64,000 bases of DNA, taken from NCBI GenBank assembly GCA_902778585.1, contig CACYYD010000009.1:1-64000 (forward strand), read 5' to 3'. This DNA is from an uncultured Eubacteriales bacterium. GTDB lineage: Bacteria > Bacillota > Clostridia > Peptostreptococcales > Anaerovoracaceae. The notes under the pieces were generated by a model. It searched no databases. It saw nothing but the letters and a program-made list of their open reading frames with translations, and was not told where the DNA came from. The number at the start of each line of letters is the position of its first letter. Position 1 is the first letter of the stretch. Below, in pieces: positions 1 to 8,268 of the stretch. The position numbers were made by a program, and so were the translations under genes.

Positions 1-98
1 ACGCCGAACGGCACATGTTGAAGTTGATTTGAACCGCCGTATGCCGAACGGCATGTACGGTGGTGTGAAAGGGCGGAGGAAATCCGCCCTATTCGATT
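1..98 (+). mobile_element. 3' end of a group II intron (domains V and VI)
   Basis: Positions 34-63 fold as a domain V hairpin: lower stem CCGCCGT (34-40) with ACGGTGG (57-63, one G-U), a two-base GT bulge on the 3' side (55-56), upper stem ATGCC/GGCAT and a GAAC tetraloop (46-49). It is followed by a domain VI-like hairpin GGGCGGA/TCCGCCC (71-89) and a 3' tail TATTCGATT, resembling the ends of bacterial group II introns. The reverse transcriptase/maturase gene would lie to the left, outside the window. The exact splice site near 97-98 is inferred. An 11-base string GCCGAACGGCA occurs at 3-13 and again at 43-53. Confidence 0.62.
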
Positions 99-108
99 GC
101 CGCATGAG

Positions 109-145
109 AGGAGATGCATCCGCAGCTCATAGTGGGGCATCTCCT
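109..145. other. 9-bp inverted repeat just after the intron end
   Basis: AGGAGATGC (109-117) is the exact complement of GCATCTCCT (137-145), with a 19-base loop. No T-run follows, so it is not a good terminator. It sits in the leader of the YkvI-like gene and could sequester or stabilise that leader. Function unknown. Confidence 0.4.
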
Positions 146-193
146 GATCATAAACAATTATCACACTAAGATCAGGAAAAGGAGAAAAAGGGT

Positions 194-1342
194 ATGGGAG
201 ACACAGACAAGAGCAGAAAAAGCAGTTTCTATGCTAAGTACTTATTGCCTGGAGTAATACTGCAGTCAGTACTTATCGGAGGAGGCTATGCTACAGGACG
301 TGAAATCTATCAATATGGCGCAATGTTCGGATCGATGGGGTGGATCTCGGGCATTACTATCGCGATAGGGTTTTCTCTGTTTGCATTCCTTACGTTTGAG
401 ATCTGCAGGATCTACAAGGTTTATGATTACAAGAATTTCATCAAGCAGGTGATCGGACCGCTTTGGCCGGTGATGGATATTCTGACAATTCTGATCGGAA
501 TACTTCTTATAGCCGTTATGGCTGCGGCAACCGGTTCAATATTTGCGCAGGTAGGGCTGCCGGCATTCCTCGGGAATGTAGTGATCATAGTTGTAGTAGG
601 GCTGCTGAACTTCTTCGGTGAACGCATAATCGAGAGATTCGAATCCATAGGAACTATCCTTCTGTATGCCGGATACATACTGTTCACAATCATAGTGATT
701 GCCCGTAAGGGTGATCATATCGGAGAAGTATTCGCCAGCCACAGCACAGTAGCTTACGATGGAAAGGTCACTGTGGCACTGTGTATATGGACAGGGATTC
801 TCTATGTTGCTTATAACATCAACGCTATACCGATGGGTATGTTCTCGCTGAAGAGACAGACAGAGAGAAAACATACCATGTGGGGCGGACTGTTCGCGGG
901 ACTGCTCATGGTGATCCCATGGTTTCTCAGTTATTTCGCCATGATGTGCTTCTACGGCGACATGTCTATAGTAGGACCGGAAGTCGAAACTCCCTGGACA
1001 ATGATGATTACAGCCGTAAACGGCGGAGCAGGGCTGCTGACGCTGTTCGGGATAGTAATGGGATGGACTCTTATAGAGACGGCAACAGGCTGCATTCATA
1101 TGATCATTGACAGAGCTGATATTGCGCTGCAGGAGAAGGGCCGCGCAGCGCTTGACAAGAAGCTGAGAGGAATAATAGCAGTTCTGACGCTTGTTGCAGC
1201 ACTTATCTTTTCACGCATAGGAGTCGTCGATCTGATTGGAGCAGGTTATACATACCTGTCATATGGTTTTATAATCTTCTACCTGCTGCCGACACTTATT
1301 ATTGGCGGCTATAAGATTATCAAACATAAGGACGCTGCATAG
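194..1342 (+). CDS. YkvI-family integral membrane permease
   Basis: A 382-residue polytopic membrane protein with about ten to eleven hydrophobic segments. The N-terminal segment carries the glycine-rich stretch GGGYATGREIYQYGAMFG, typical of the uncharacterised YkvI family (APC-type fold, related to branched-chain and other amino-acid carriers). The start at 194 has AAAGGAG at 178-184. Sixteen bases separate it from the following aminotransferase gene, so the two are probably co-transcribed. The inferred job is uptake or export of an amino acid or amine handled by that aminotransferase; the substrate cannot be read from sequence. Base use is AT-richer than in the central part of the window. 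Confidence 0.8.
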   Translation: MGDTDKSRKSSFYAKYLLPGVILQSVLIGGGYATGREIYQYGAMFGSMGWISGITIAIGFSLFAFLTFEICRIYKVYDYKNFIKQVIGPLWPVMDILTILIGILLIAVMAAATGSIFAQVGLPAFLGNVVIIVVVGLLNFFGERIIERFESIGTILLYAGYILFTIIVIARKGDHIGEVFASHSTVAYDGKVTVALCIWTGILYVAYNINAIPMGMFSLKRQTERKHTMWGGLFAGLLMVIPWFLSYFAMMCFYGDMSIVGPEVETPWTMMITAVNGGAGLLTLFGIVMGWTLIETATGCIHMIIDRADIALQEKGRAALDKKLRGIIAVLTLVAALIFSRIGVVDLIGAGYTYLSYGFIIFYLLPTLIIGGYKIIKHKDAA

Positions 1343-1357
1343 AAGAGGGGGAAGATA

Positions 1358-2539
1358 ATGAAGATGAGCGGACTCAAAATAAAAAAGCAGCTGCTGGAGC
1401 AGGAGAAAGTCAGTTACGCGATGGATCATATAGAGCTGCCTGAGGGCGGAATAGACTGCAGCGAAGGATGCAATCCGTATGGCTTTCCTCCTGAATGCGT
1501 GGAAGTTCTACGCGGATTTGATCCGGCAAGGCTAGGGCCCTATCCTCACAGTCAGGCCATGTATGAAGCTATACATGAGTTCTGGGCAGATCAGATCAAC
1601 GTTGAACGGGACAACATCCTGCTTACTGAAGGCAGCATGAGCGCACTGTATATAGTAAACAATATATTCGATACTCATAATGCTGTTGTGCTTGGGATAT
1701 CGCCTCAGTTTACGGATTATTACATGCATGCAGAGATGATAGGGATCAGATATGCCCCGTATCAGCTGGAACGGTCACAGAATTATAAGTTTGATATCGA
1801 TTCTTTCATAAAAATGCATTATCAGGAAGCCGGCAGCAGTGAAACCGGAAAACCGGTAATGGATACATCATATAACTTTATCTATATAGATAATCCAAAC
1901 AATCCGACAGGACAGTGTATCGGCATCCGGGACATAGAAAAGATCGTAGCGGAGGCAGAGAGATACAACATAACGGTCATCATCGATGAAGCTTATGGGG
2001 ATTTCATGCCGAAGGAGAACTCTGCTGTACAGCTTTTCGCGGGTTATCCTAACCTTGCGGTAGTCAGGACCATGTCAAAAGGGTATGGCCTGGCAGGAAT
2101 GAGGGTTGGATATATAATCGCTCATAAGAATCTGATAAGTTACATGAACAAAATGACTAATCCATATATGGTTGGTGAATTGTCAAGAGAAGTCGCGGCT
2201 GCAGCCGTCAGATGCACGGGATTTGTGGAGCAGTGCCGGGAAGACTTCAGAACTATGAAAGCAGAAATCAGGCGTGTGCTCGGATGCACTGAAGAAGATC
2301 CATCGGGCACGTCTGGAAATCTGCATATTGCAGAAACTCTTGATACCAATTCCATATGCCTGCTATATCATGACCGGCCTGAAATCAATCTTAAGGACGA
2401 ATTCTTCAGGCGGGGGGTCCTGGTGATAGACGGATATGATTTCAAGGGCCTGGACTCCAGCGCTGCAAGGGTAAGGCTGCCTAAACTGGCCGATTTTCAA
2501 GTTTTGCTTCAGGCGATAAAGGAAATCAATTGTATGTAA
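1358..2539 (+). CDS. Class I/II PLP aminotransferase (HisC/CobD-like), copy 1
   Basis: A 393-residue fold-type I PLP enzyme. Visible motifs are NPNNPTGQ (about residue 184-191), the PLP-binding Asp in DEAYGDF (about 210), and the Schiff-base lysine in SKGYGLAGMRVGY (about 240), followed by the C-terminal Arg region (SSAARVRLP). The spacing matches histidinol-phosphate aminotransferase/threonine-phosphate decarboxylase-like enzymes. The first third (GGIDCSEGCNPYGFPPE) is unusual and Cys-containing, and is shared with the paralogue at 57172-58350; by eye about two thirds of residues are identical. There is no his or cob gene nearby, so a HisC or CobD assignment is not supported. It probably forms an operon with the upstream permease. 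Confidence 0.85.
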   Translation: MKMSGLKIKKQLLEQEKVSYAMDHIELPEGGIDCSEGCNPYGFPPECVEVLRGFDPARLGPYPHSQAMYEAIHEFWADQINVERDNILLTEGSMSALYIVNNIFDTHNAVVLGISPQFTDYYMHAEMIGIRYAPYQLERSQNYKFDIDSFIKMHYQEAGSSETGKPVMDTSYNFIYIDNPNNPTGQCIGIRDIEKIVAEAERYNITVIIDEAYGDFMPKENSAVQLFAGYPNLAVVRTMSKGYGLAGMRVGYIIAHKNLISYMNKMTNPYMVGELSREVAAAAVRCTGFVEQCREDFRTMKAEIRRVLGCTEEDPSGTSGNLHIAETLDTNSICLLYHDRPEINLKDEFFRRGVLVIDGYDFKGLDSSAARVRLPKLADFQVLLQAIKEINCM

Positions 2540-2581
2540 TGCGATCAGAGGCAGGACACACGCTTGAAAGGAGGTGCCGAA

Positions 2582-3208
2582 ATGGACGCAGCATGTGTAA
2601 AACAAACTCTGGTCAAACAGATCCAAAAGCTATCCGAACATCCGGAACTTTATTGTCGGAGTCCAGGACGGAATTTTACGAGAAGAAGAAAAACATCCTT
2701 TTGCACATTGATCTCTTTTATCCTCAATATGCGCGGCGGGCCTTTAACGAGTGAAGTTTAAGAATTAAGCAAAGACAAGAATCATTACAGGTATGTTCCT
2801 TCAACTATGAAATTCGACTATCTTCCGCTGTTGACGGGCACTTATGGAACAAAGCCTGTCTTTTACAACATCAGATATAGGATCGTGCGGGTGCGGATAA
2901 CTAAAGAGCTGGCGGAAACGCTGATAACCAATTTGCCTGCGGATCAATATCCTCCTGAGAAGCTAAAAGAGCTGTATGCCATGCGCTGGGGTATAGAAAC
3001 TTCTTTCAGAAGTCTTAAATATACAGTGGGGATGCTGCATTTTAACTCAAAAAAAGCAGAATGCATCTCATCTTTCAGGAAGTGTATGCAGCTCTTATCG
3101 TCTACAACTTCACAGAATGGATCACTGCTCAGGTAATCGTTCACGAGTCAAAACGTAAGCACACATACAAGGTCAATTTCTCTGCCGATACTACAGGTAT
3201 CTTCATGC
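2582..3208 (+). pseudogene. Decayed IS4-family transposase
   Basis: Three fragments of one transposase. Positions 2582-2761 give an IS4-type N-terminus (FTRRRKTSF, then FILNMRGGPL) with a good ribosome site AAAGGAGGT and end in a stop. Positions 2768-3060, in another frame, give the C-terminal part with YRYVPSTMKFDYLP and the IS4 signature Y-(2)-R-(3)-E-(6)-K, visible as YAMRWGIETSFRSLK. A frameshift near 3060 moves the rest (QEVYAALIVYNFTEWI) to a third frame. Most of the central catalytic domain, which carries the Asp residues of the DDE triad, is deleted between about 2761 and 2768, so it cannot be active. No terminal inverted repeats were identified. Confidence 0.85.
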
Positions 3209-3333
3209 CTTCAAAATCATTATTAACACAAAGAAAAACTGGGTTCTGCTTAAATTGCAGTTCCCAGTGAACTTTCGGTAAAAAATCCCGGAAGTTCTTT
3301 TGTTTTAAGTAAAAGCGGCAATTTCGCAGTTTG

Positions 3334-3342
3334 TGATAAAAT
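3334..3342 (+). promoter_or_regulatory. Extended -10 promoter candidate
   Basis: TG-A-TAAAAT lies about 30 bases before the likely start of the hypothetical gene at 3374, and a purine-rich ribosome site follows. No clear -35 element was seen. Confidence 0.35.
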
Positions 3343-3373
3343 GATGCTGCAAGGGAGAAAAGAGGATATAGAA

Positions 3374-3775
3374 ATGACTGATGCACAGAAATTAAAAGAA
3401 ATCATAGAATACTGCGGTATTGTTGGCTCCAAAGCCCTGAGCCATGAAGCAAAAGGGGAACAGTATAAAAACGCTCTTCTCAAGTTGCTTGATATCATGA
3501 AACGTATTTCACTGGAAGATATCAAAGCGGCCGGATATCCTGCTAATATAGAGAGTACCATGCTGATGGATTGGTATCTCATAGCTGGAACGGTTACAGA
3601 AGAATTTGATCAGCTTTCACTGCTTTCAACGCTTGTAACATATGTATCATGTAACGGTGAAGGCCGTCCGGGACATAGCACTGAATATATGAATAAGGTT
3701 ACTGCTTTAAGAAAAGTAATAGAAGAAGAGTACGGGACTGAGGTGATGAGGTTCTGCGGAAGCGACGGCTGTTAG
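3374..3775 (+). CDS. Hypothetical protein, helical, about 133 aa
   Basis: I do not recognise this family. The start at 3374 is preferred over 3341 because AAAGAGGA stands about nine bases before it. The protein is soluble and predicted mostly helical, with no signal peptide or membrane segment. It is rich in Lys and Glu in the first half, and the C-terminus has two cysteines (RFCGSDGC). It sits alone between the dead transposase and a LysR gene on AT-rich DNA, so it may be part of the acquired stretch. No function is proposed. Confidence 0.6.
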   Translation: MTDAQKLKEIIEYCGIVGSKALSHEAKGEQYKNALLKLLDIMKRISLEDIKAAGYPANIESTMLMDWYLIAGTVTEEFDQLSLLSTLVTYVSCNGEGRPGHSTEYMNKVTALRKVIEEEYGTEVMRFCGSDGC

Positions 3776-3952
3776 GATTCTCAGAGGAGAAATAATTGTA
3801 AACAGACTATTCGGAGAACGGACTACATTGCTGCTAAGTGATACGCAGATATAGATTTTCTCTTTTGCCAGATCATCTGATATATGAAAAAGCGAAGGGT
3901 GATAAAGCTCTTCAAGTAGTATTATTATTACCGACTGGAAAGGGGCGTGTTA

Positions 3953-4831
3953 ATGAATATCAGAGATTTGGATTTTTTTATCAAAGTATATGAGTGCAGA
4001 AGCATTAGTATAGCGTCTGAAAAACTCTTTATTTCTGCGCAGGGACTGAGCAATGTGATAAGCAGGCTCGAGCAGGAGCTCGGATGTTCGCTGTTCAACA
4101 GAGACAGGGCAGGATCAGTACCGACGGTCTGTGGAGAGGCTTTCTATAAATATGCTGTAAATACAAAATCGGAATATGAAAGGATGATCACAGAGATCGA
4201 ACACCTTTCAAGAGCCGAGAAGGGAGTCATCCGTATCGGATATTCATTTGGCGTAATGTCAGGATTAACAATGAATATCACTCAGGAATTTCAGAATAAA
4301 TATCCTGAGTATGAACTGGATTTTGCGGAAATGCCTGATAAAATCGTGGAAGAGCTTGTGCTGAGCGAAAAACTCGATATTGGATTTGCCGCATACGTCG
4401 ATAAGGATAAATTTGAATATGATCTTATAAACGAATCTGAAATACTGTTTGTTCCGATAAAGGACAGCAGGTTCTATGAGAGGGAATCAGTTTCGATACG
4501 TGAAATAGCTGATGAACCGCTTACCCTTCGCAACAGGAATTTTGCCACTACAAGGATCATGATGCAAGAATTTGAGAAATACGGGGCAGATCCTGAGATA
4601 ATGCTGAATACAGGCGGAATCCTGAGAAGTCTCAAATTGCGGAAAGACGGCATGGCTAATACTGTGATCATAGACAGTGTCGCGGCACAGATTGAAAGTG
4701 ATGAGATGCGGACTATCCCGTTTACAGAGGAACTGAAATGGCCTCTTTATATAATTACCAAAAAAGGAAGAGGCCGCAGTAAGGCCGTTGACAGATTTAT
4801 CTCATTCATAAAAGAAAACAGGATCGATTAA
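3953..4831 (+). CDS. LysR-type transcriptional regulator
   Basis: 292 residues. An N-terminal winged helix-turn-helix (residues about 1-60; SISIASEKLFISAQGLSNVI as recognition region, then LEQELGCSLFNR) is followed by a periplasmic-binding-protein-like effector domain starting near IRIGYSFG. The ATG at 3953 is chosen over the GTG at 3947 because the site GGAAAGGGG is spaced seven bases from it. No divergent partner gene is present. The nearest possible targets are the downstream C_GCAxxG_C_C gene and permease, but a terminator separates them. The ligand is unknown. Confidence 0.85.
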   Translation: MNIRDLDFFIKVYECRSISIASEKLFISAQGLSNVISRLEQELGCSLFNRDRAGSVPTVCGEAFYKYAVNTKSEYERMITEIEHLSRAEKGVIRIGYSFGVMSGLTMNITQEFQNKYPEYELDFAEMPDKIVEELVLSEKLDIGFAAYVDKDKFEYDLINESEILFVPIKDSRFYERESVSIREIADEPLTLRNRNFATTRIMMQEFEKYGADPEIMLNTGGILRSLKLRKDGMANTVIIDSVAAQIESDEMRTIPFTEELKWPLYIITKKGRGRSKAVDRFISFIKENRID

Positions 4832-4861
4832 GGGCAACAGCCGGAACAGAAGCATAAATAT

Positions 4862-4898
4862 GCGCTTGCTATAGATTGTATTTATAGCAGGCGCTTTT
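4862..4898 (+). terminator. Intrinsic terminator after LysR gene
   Basis: Stem GCGCTTGCTATA (4862-4873) pairs with TATAGCAGGCGC (4883-4894) with one T-G pair, followed by TTTT. Confidence 0.7.
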
Positions 4899-5041
4899 AG
4901 TTTCATTTTAATATAAATTTTGTTAATTAATAAACAAAGCGTTGGGGTCAGCCAACTAACTGTTGATGTCATGATGCATACTCTCAATGTTATCGTAAAG
5001 TGGTAAGTATATTATTGTAGATTTAGTAATGGAGGAAAACA

Positions 5042-5584
5042 ATGAATATCAACGCTAAAACAATCGATCTGGCTAAGGTCCAGGCTGACGCTGAAGAATC
5101 TTACCGCAAGGGTTTCTTCTGCTGTGAAGCAGTAATGGAGACTATCATGAACAACTTCGAGCTCGACGTTCCTTATGAGACCATAAGAATGGCTTCCGGA
5201 ATGGCTATCGGCGTAGGCAAGTCCGGATGCATCTGCGGCGCGCTCAACGGCGGAGTACTCGCTATCGGAATGTTCTTCGGAAGATCCGAGCAGAAGGGAC
5301 CTAAGGACCCTAACGTTGTAAAGTGCATGGGCATGACTAATGAACTGCATGACTGGTTCAAGCAGAACAACACAAAGGGTGTTGCATGCTGCCGTGTTCT
5401 GACCAAGGAATTCGACATGAGCGTAGGCGGACACAAGTCACAGTGCATCTACTACACAGGCATCTGCGCTGCAAAGACAGCAGAGATCCTTGCGCGTGAG
5501 CTCGGCATCCCTACAACAGGCAAGATCACACTGCTCTCACACGATGAGTATCTCAAGACAAGAACCACACCGCTCGAGGCATAA
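5042..5584 (+). CDS. C_GCAxxG_C_C family putative redox protein
   Basis: 180 residues with the cysteine pattern that names the family. An early CC pair (GFFCCEAV, about 22-23) is followed by SGCICGALNGG (about 60-70), a CC pair in GVACCRVL (about 118-119), then SQCIYY and GICAA. The Cys set suggests metal or disulfide redox chemistry, but no activity is established for the family. A strong ribosome site (GGAGG) precedes the ATG. The TDT-type permease follows after 46 bases, so the two probably form one transcript. Codons are more GC-rich and biased than in the neighbours, suggesting high expression. Confidence 0.82.
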   Translation: MNINAKTIDLAKVQADAEESYRKGFFCCEAVMETIMNNFELDVPYETIRMASGMAIGVGKSGCICGALNGGVLAIGMFFGRSEQKGPKDPNVVKCMGMTNELHDWFKQNNTKGVACCRVLTKEFDMSVGGHKSQCIYYTGICAAKTAEILARELGIPTTGKITLLSHDEYLKTRTTPLEA

Positions 5585-5630
5585 TTAGCTGAATTGTGAC
5601 TGGAGAATAATAATTAACGGAGAAAAGACA

Positions 5631-6551
5631 ATGATAAAGAAAATCCCAATTCCTATCTGCGGCGTGATACTCGGAATGTTTGGCCTGGGCAATCTGCTGC
5701 AGTCATATTCAGAAGGCATCCGCATGACATGCGGAGTCATCGCTACGATCCTTGCTGTACTGTTCCTGATCAGCGTATTTACTGATTTCGGAAAGTTCAA
5801 AGAAAATATGAAGAACCCGATAATGGCAAGCGTATTCTGCACATTCCCGATGGCGCTTATGCTTTTCAGCGTGTATTTCAAGCCGTGGTTCGGCGCGGTC
5901 TCGCAGATTATCTGGTATCTTGCGATCGCACTGCATATCGTGATGATTATCTACTTTACGAAGACTTTCATACTTAAACCTGATCTTAAGATAGTCCACG
6001 CAAGCTATTACATCGTTTATGTCGGAATCGCAATGGCAGCAATGACTGCTCCGGCATACGAAGCAACAGGTTTCGGAATGGCAACATTCTGGTTTGGCTT
6101 CGCAGCGTTGCTCATCCTGCTCGTTTTTGTAACGATGAGATATGTCAAACTGCCTGCACCTGATCCGGCAAAGCCGCTGATCTGCATCTACGCAGCACCT
6201 GTAAGTCTTTGCATCGCAGGCTATATCCAGTCGGCAGCAACAAAATCGCTGAGCTTTCTGACAGTCATGTGGGTAGTCGCAACAGTGTTTTTCCTGTTCG
6301 CATGTGTGAAATTCGTACAGTACCTGAAGATGCCATTCTTCCCTAGCTACGCAGCATACACATTCCCGTTTGCTATCAGCGCTATAGCTTCCAAGCAGTT
6401 AATGGCATGTTCTGTTGCAATGGAACAGCCAATGGCATTCCTCAAGCCAATCGTGCTTATTGAGACGATCATCGCTACATGCACGACATTATATGCTTTT
6501 GTTCGTTATCTGATGTTCCTCTTTGGAAGCGGAGAGAAAAAGGCAGCTTAA
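5631..6551 (+). CDS. SLAC1/TehA-like (TDT family) permease
   Basis: 306 residues with about ten transmembrane helices. It begins IPIPICGVILGMFGLGN, the usual N-terminal pattern of the tellurite-resistance/dicarboxylate transporter (TDT) superfamily that includes TehA and plant SLAC1. Family members move small anions such as malate, sulfite, formate or chloride. It lies 46 bases after the C_GCAxxG_C_C gene, with ACGGAGA as ribosome site, and is followed by a terminator. The substrate is not predictable here. Confidence 0.75.
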   Translation: MIKKIPIPICGVILGMFGLGNLLQSYSEGIRMTCGVIATILAVLFLISVFTDFGKFKENMKNPIMASVFCTFPMALMLFSVYFKPWFGAVSQIIWYLAIALHIVMIIYFTKTFILKPDLKIVHASYYIVYVGIAMAAMTAPAYEATGFGMATFWFGFAALLILLVFVTMRYVKLPAPDPAKPLICIYAAPVSLCIAGYIQSAATKSLSFLTVMWVVATVFFLFACVKFVQYLKMPFFPSYAAYTFPFAISAIASKQLMACSVAMEQPMAFLKPIVLIETIIATCTTLYAFVRYLMFLFGSGEKKAA

Positions 6552-6575
6552 CTGAAATATGCGATAATAATGGAT

Positions 6576-6611
6576 GACCGGCTGAAACGAGGACCAGCCG
6601 GTCGTTTTTTT
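6576..6611 (+). terminator. Intrinsic terminator after TDT permease
   Basis: GACCGGCT (6576-6583) pairs with AGCCGGTC (6596-6603), followed by G and seven Ts. Confidence 0.85.
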
Positions 6612-6613
6612 AG

Positions 6614-6661
6614 TTAATTATCTTTGAGCATTCTCCATAGCGTCGTTCGGCCGATGCCAGG
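6614..6661 (-). pseudogene. C-terminal scrap of a Fis-type HTH regulator
   Basis: Read on the minus strand, this stretch encodes PGIGRTTLWRMLKDN and a stop. That is the recognition helix and tail of the Fis-type DNA-binding domain found at the C-terminus of sigma-54 activators and sugar-acid regulators. Upstream codons (minus strand) no longer fit the domain, so only the last 15 residues survive. The scrap abuts the terminator of the permease. Confidence 0.5.
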
Positions 6662-6728
6662 ATTGCCCGAAGCGAAGCGAGGGTGCAACCTACGGCTGAA
6701 ACTCCAACACTTCTAAATCGAAAAATTT

Positions 6729-6806
6729 GTAGAATTCTACAGGATTGCATTGCAGGGAAACAAGACAAATGCTACAATCAAGTCGAAAAATCTGTAGAAT
6801 TCTACA
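6729..6806 (+). promoter_or_regulatory. Promoter bracketed by two identical palindromes
   Basis: TGTAGAATTCTACA, a perfect 14-base palindrome, occurs at 6729-6742 and 6793-6806. Each is preceded by the same ten-base context (TCGAAAAAT plus T or C), with one mismatch in 24. Exactly between them are -35 TTGCAG (6750-6755) and -10 TACAAT (6773-6778), 17 bases apart. This is the geometry of a repressor-bound promoter with two operators 64 bases apart. It drives the AAA ATPase gene. Confidence 0.7.
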
Positions 6807-6839
6807 CTTTTTAAGAGAATGGCTCCGGAGGCTGTAATT

Positions 6840-8147
6840 ATGATAAGAAGGGATAAATATCTTAACCAACTGATCAAAGCAAGAAATAATGGGTTCCCCA
6901 AGGTAGTCACAGGGGTTCGGAGATGCGGAAAATCTTATCTCCTTGAAGAGATATTTCGTTCATATTTGCTTTCGGATGGTGTAAAAGATGACAACATTGT
7001 TATTCTGGAACTGGATGACGATAAAAACAGCAAGTATCGCGATCCCTTGAAACTGGGAAGCTATGTCCGTGACTTATGCAAAGGGAAAGATACTTGCTAT
7101 GTGTTTCTGGATGAAATACAGATGGTGTATCCGATTATTAATCCTAACCTGACGGGAGGAGAACACATGCCCGCCAGTAAAAAAGATGAGCAAATAATCA
7201 CATTTGTAGATGTCATACTGGGACTGTCCCGCGAAACAAACATCGACCTTTATGTTACCGGGTCAAATTCAAAAATGCTTTCTTCTGATATAGTAACTGC
7301 CTTCAGAGATAAGGCGACAAACATTCAGCTGTTTCCGTTGTCGTTTGAGGAATTCAATAACTATAGTCCAAAATCTGCTGTTGAGAATATATACGAATAT
7401 ATGCAGTATGGAGGAATGCCTCTTGCGGTACTTAGCGATGAGGATGACAGGCGATTGTATTTGAAATCGTTATTCGAAACTACATACTTCCGGGATATCA
7501 TTGAGCGCAATCATCTGAAAAAGAGCGAGGCCCTTGACGAGCTCTGCAACATAATAAGCGCATCAACAGGAGACCTGCTCAATTCAGAAAAAATAGCCAA
7601 CACATTTGCCAGTGTAAGGCATGAAAAAATAGGAAAAGACACTGTAGAGAAGTATATTGCTTTCTTTAAAGATGCATTCATTATTCAGGAAGCGAAACGA
7701 TTTGACCTCCGTGGAAGGAAAGAAATCGGGGCATTACGGAAATACTACTTCTGCGATACCGGTCTTCGAAATGTCCGCTTAAATTTTGCATTCCCGGATG
7801 AGGGGCAAATGCTTGAGAATATCGTATATAACGAACTGATTTATAATGGCTATTCAGTGAATATAGGTGCATTTGATTCGATAGAGAAAAATAAAGAAGG
7901 TAAATCTGTCAGAAAAAATTATGAAGTGGATTTTTATGCTACGAGGGGATTGCGTGCATATTACATTCAGGTAACGGCAGATATATCAAGTGCTGAAACC
8001 AGAGCGAGAGAGGTAAGACCATACATGATTTTAAATGATCAGGTACAGAAGGTTTTGGTGGTCAATAGACCGATCGGGGAGAGCCGGGATGAAAACGGTT
8101 TTACTATAATTGGAATTACAGAGTTTCTTCTGAATTTCATAAAATGA
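6840..8147 (+). CDS. AAA ATPase with C-terminal DUF4143 domain
   Basis: 435 residues from the ATG at 6840, chosen because CGGAGG lies eight bases upstream; an in-frame ATG at 6819 lacks such a site. An N-terminal P-loop (GVRRCGKSYLL, about 24-34) is followed by Walker B (YVFLDEIQ, about 91-98) and sensor TGSNSKML. The C-terminal DUF4143 region has Glu in MLENIVYNEL, Asp in YEVDFYA and QVTA, the pattern of a PD-(D/E)XK-like fold with Gln where an active nuclease usually has Lys. Biological roles of this common family are unsettled. It is monocistronic, AT-rich compared with later genes, and its promoter carries paired palindromes, so autoregulation or control by a small repressor is likely. 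Confidence 0.82.
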   Translation: MIRRDKYLNQLIKARNNGFPKVVTGVRRCGKSYLLEEIFRSYLLSDGVKDDNIVILELDDDKNSKYRDPLKLGSYVRDLCKGKDTCYVFLDEIQMVYPIINPNLTGGEHMPASKKDEQIITFVDVILGLSRETNIDLYVTGSNSKMLSSDIVTAFRDKATNIQLFPLSFEEFNNYSPKSAVENIYEYMQYGGMPLAVLSDEDDRRLYLKSLFETTYFRDIIERNHLKKSEALDELCNIISASTGDLLNSEKIANTFASVRHEKIGKDTVEKYIAFFKDAFIIQEAKRFDLRGRKEIGALRKYYFCDTGLRNVRLNFAFPDEGQMLENIVYNELIYNGYSVNIGAFDSIEKNKEGKSVRKNYEVDFYATRGLRAYYIQVTADISSAETRAREVRPYMILNDQVQKVLVVNRPIGESRDENGFTIIGITEFLLNFIK

Positions 8148-8242
8148 TAAATGCATTCTGTGTGAGGGACGTCTCTCCTTTCTTGAAATTTCAACGTATC
8201 CGGAAATGCTTATTTATTCGACTCCCACTATCAGCTCCAGGA

Positions 8243-8268
8243 CTCCGGAAGTGTTCCGGAGTTTTTTT
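8243..8268 (+). terminator. Intrinsic terminator after AAA ATPase
   Basis: CTCCGGAA (8243-8250), loop GTG, TTCCGGAG (8254-8261), then seven Ts that run into the stop codon of the convergent permease gene. Confidence 0.85.
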
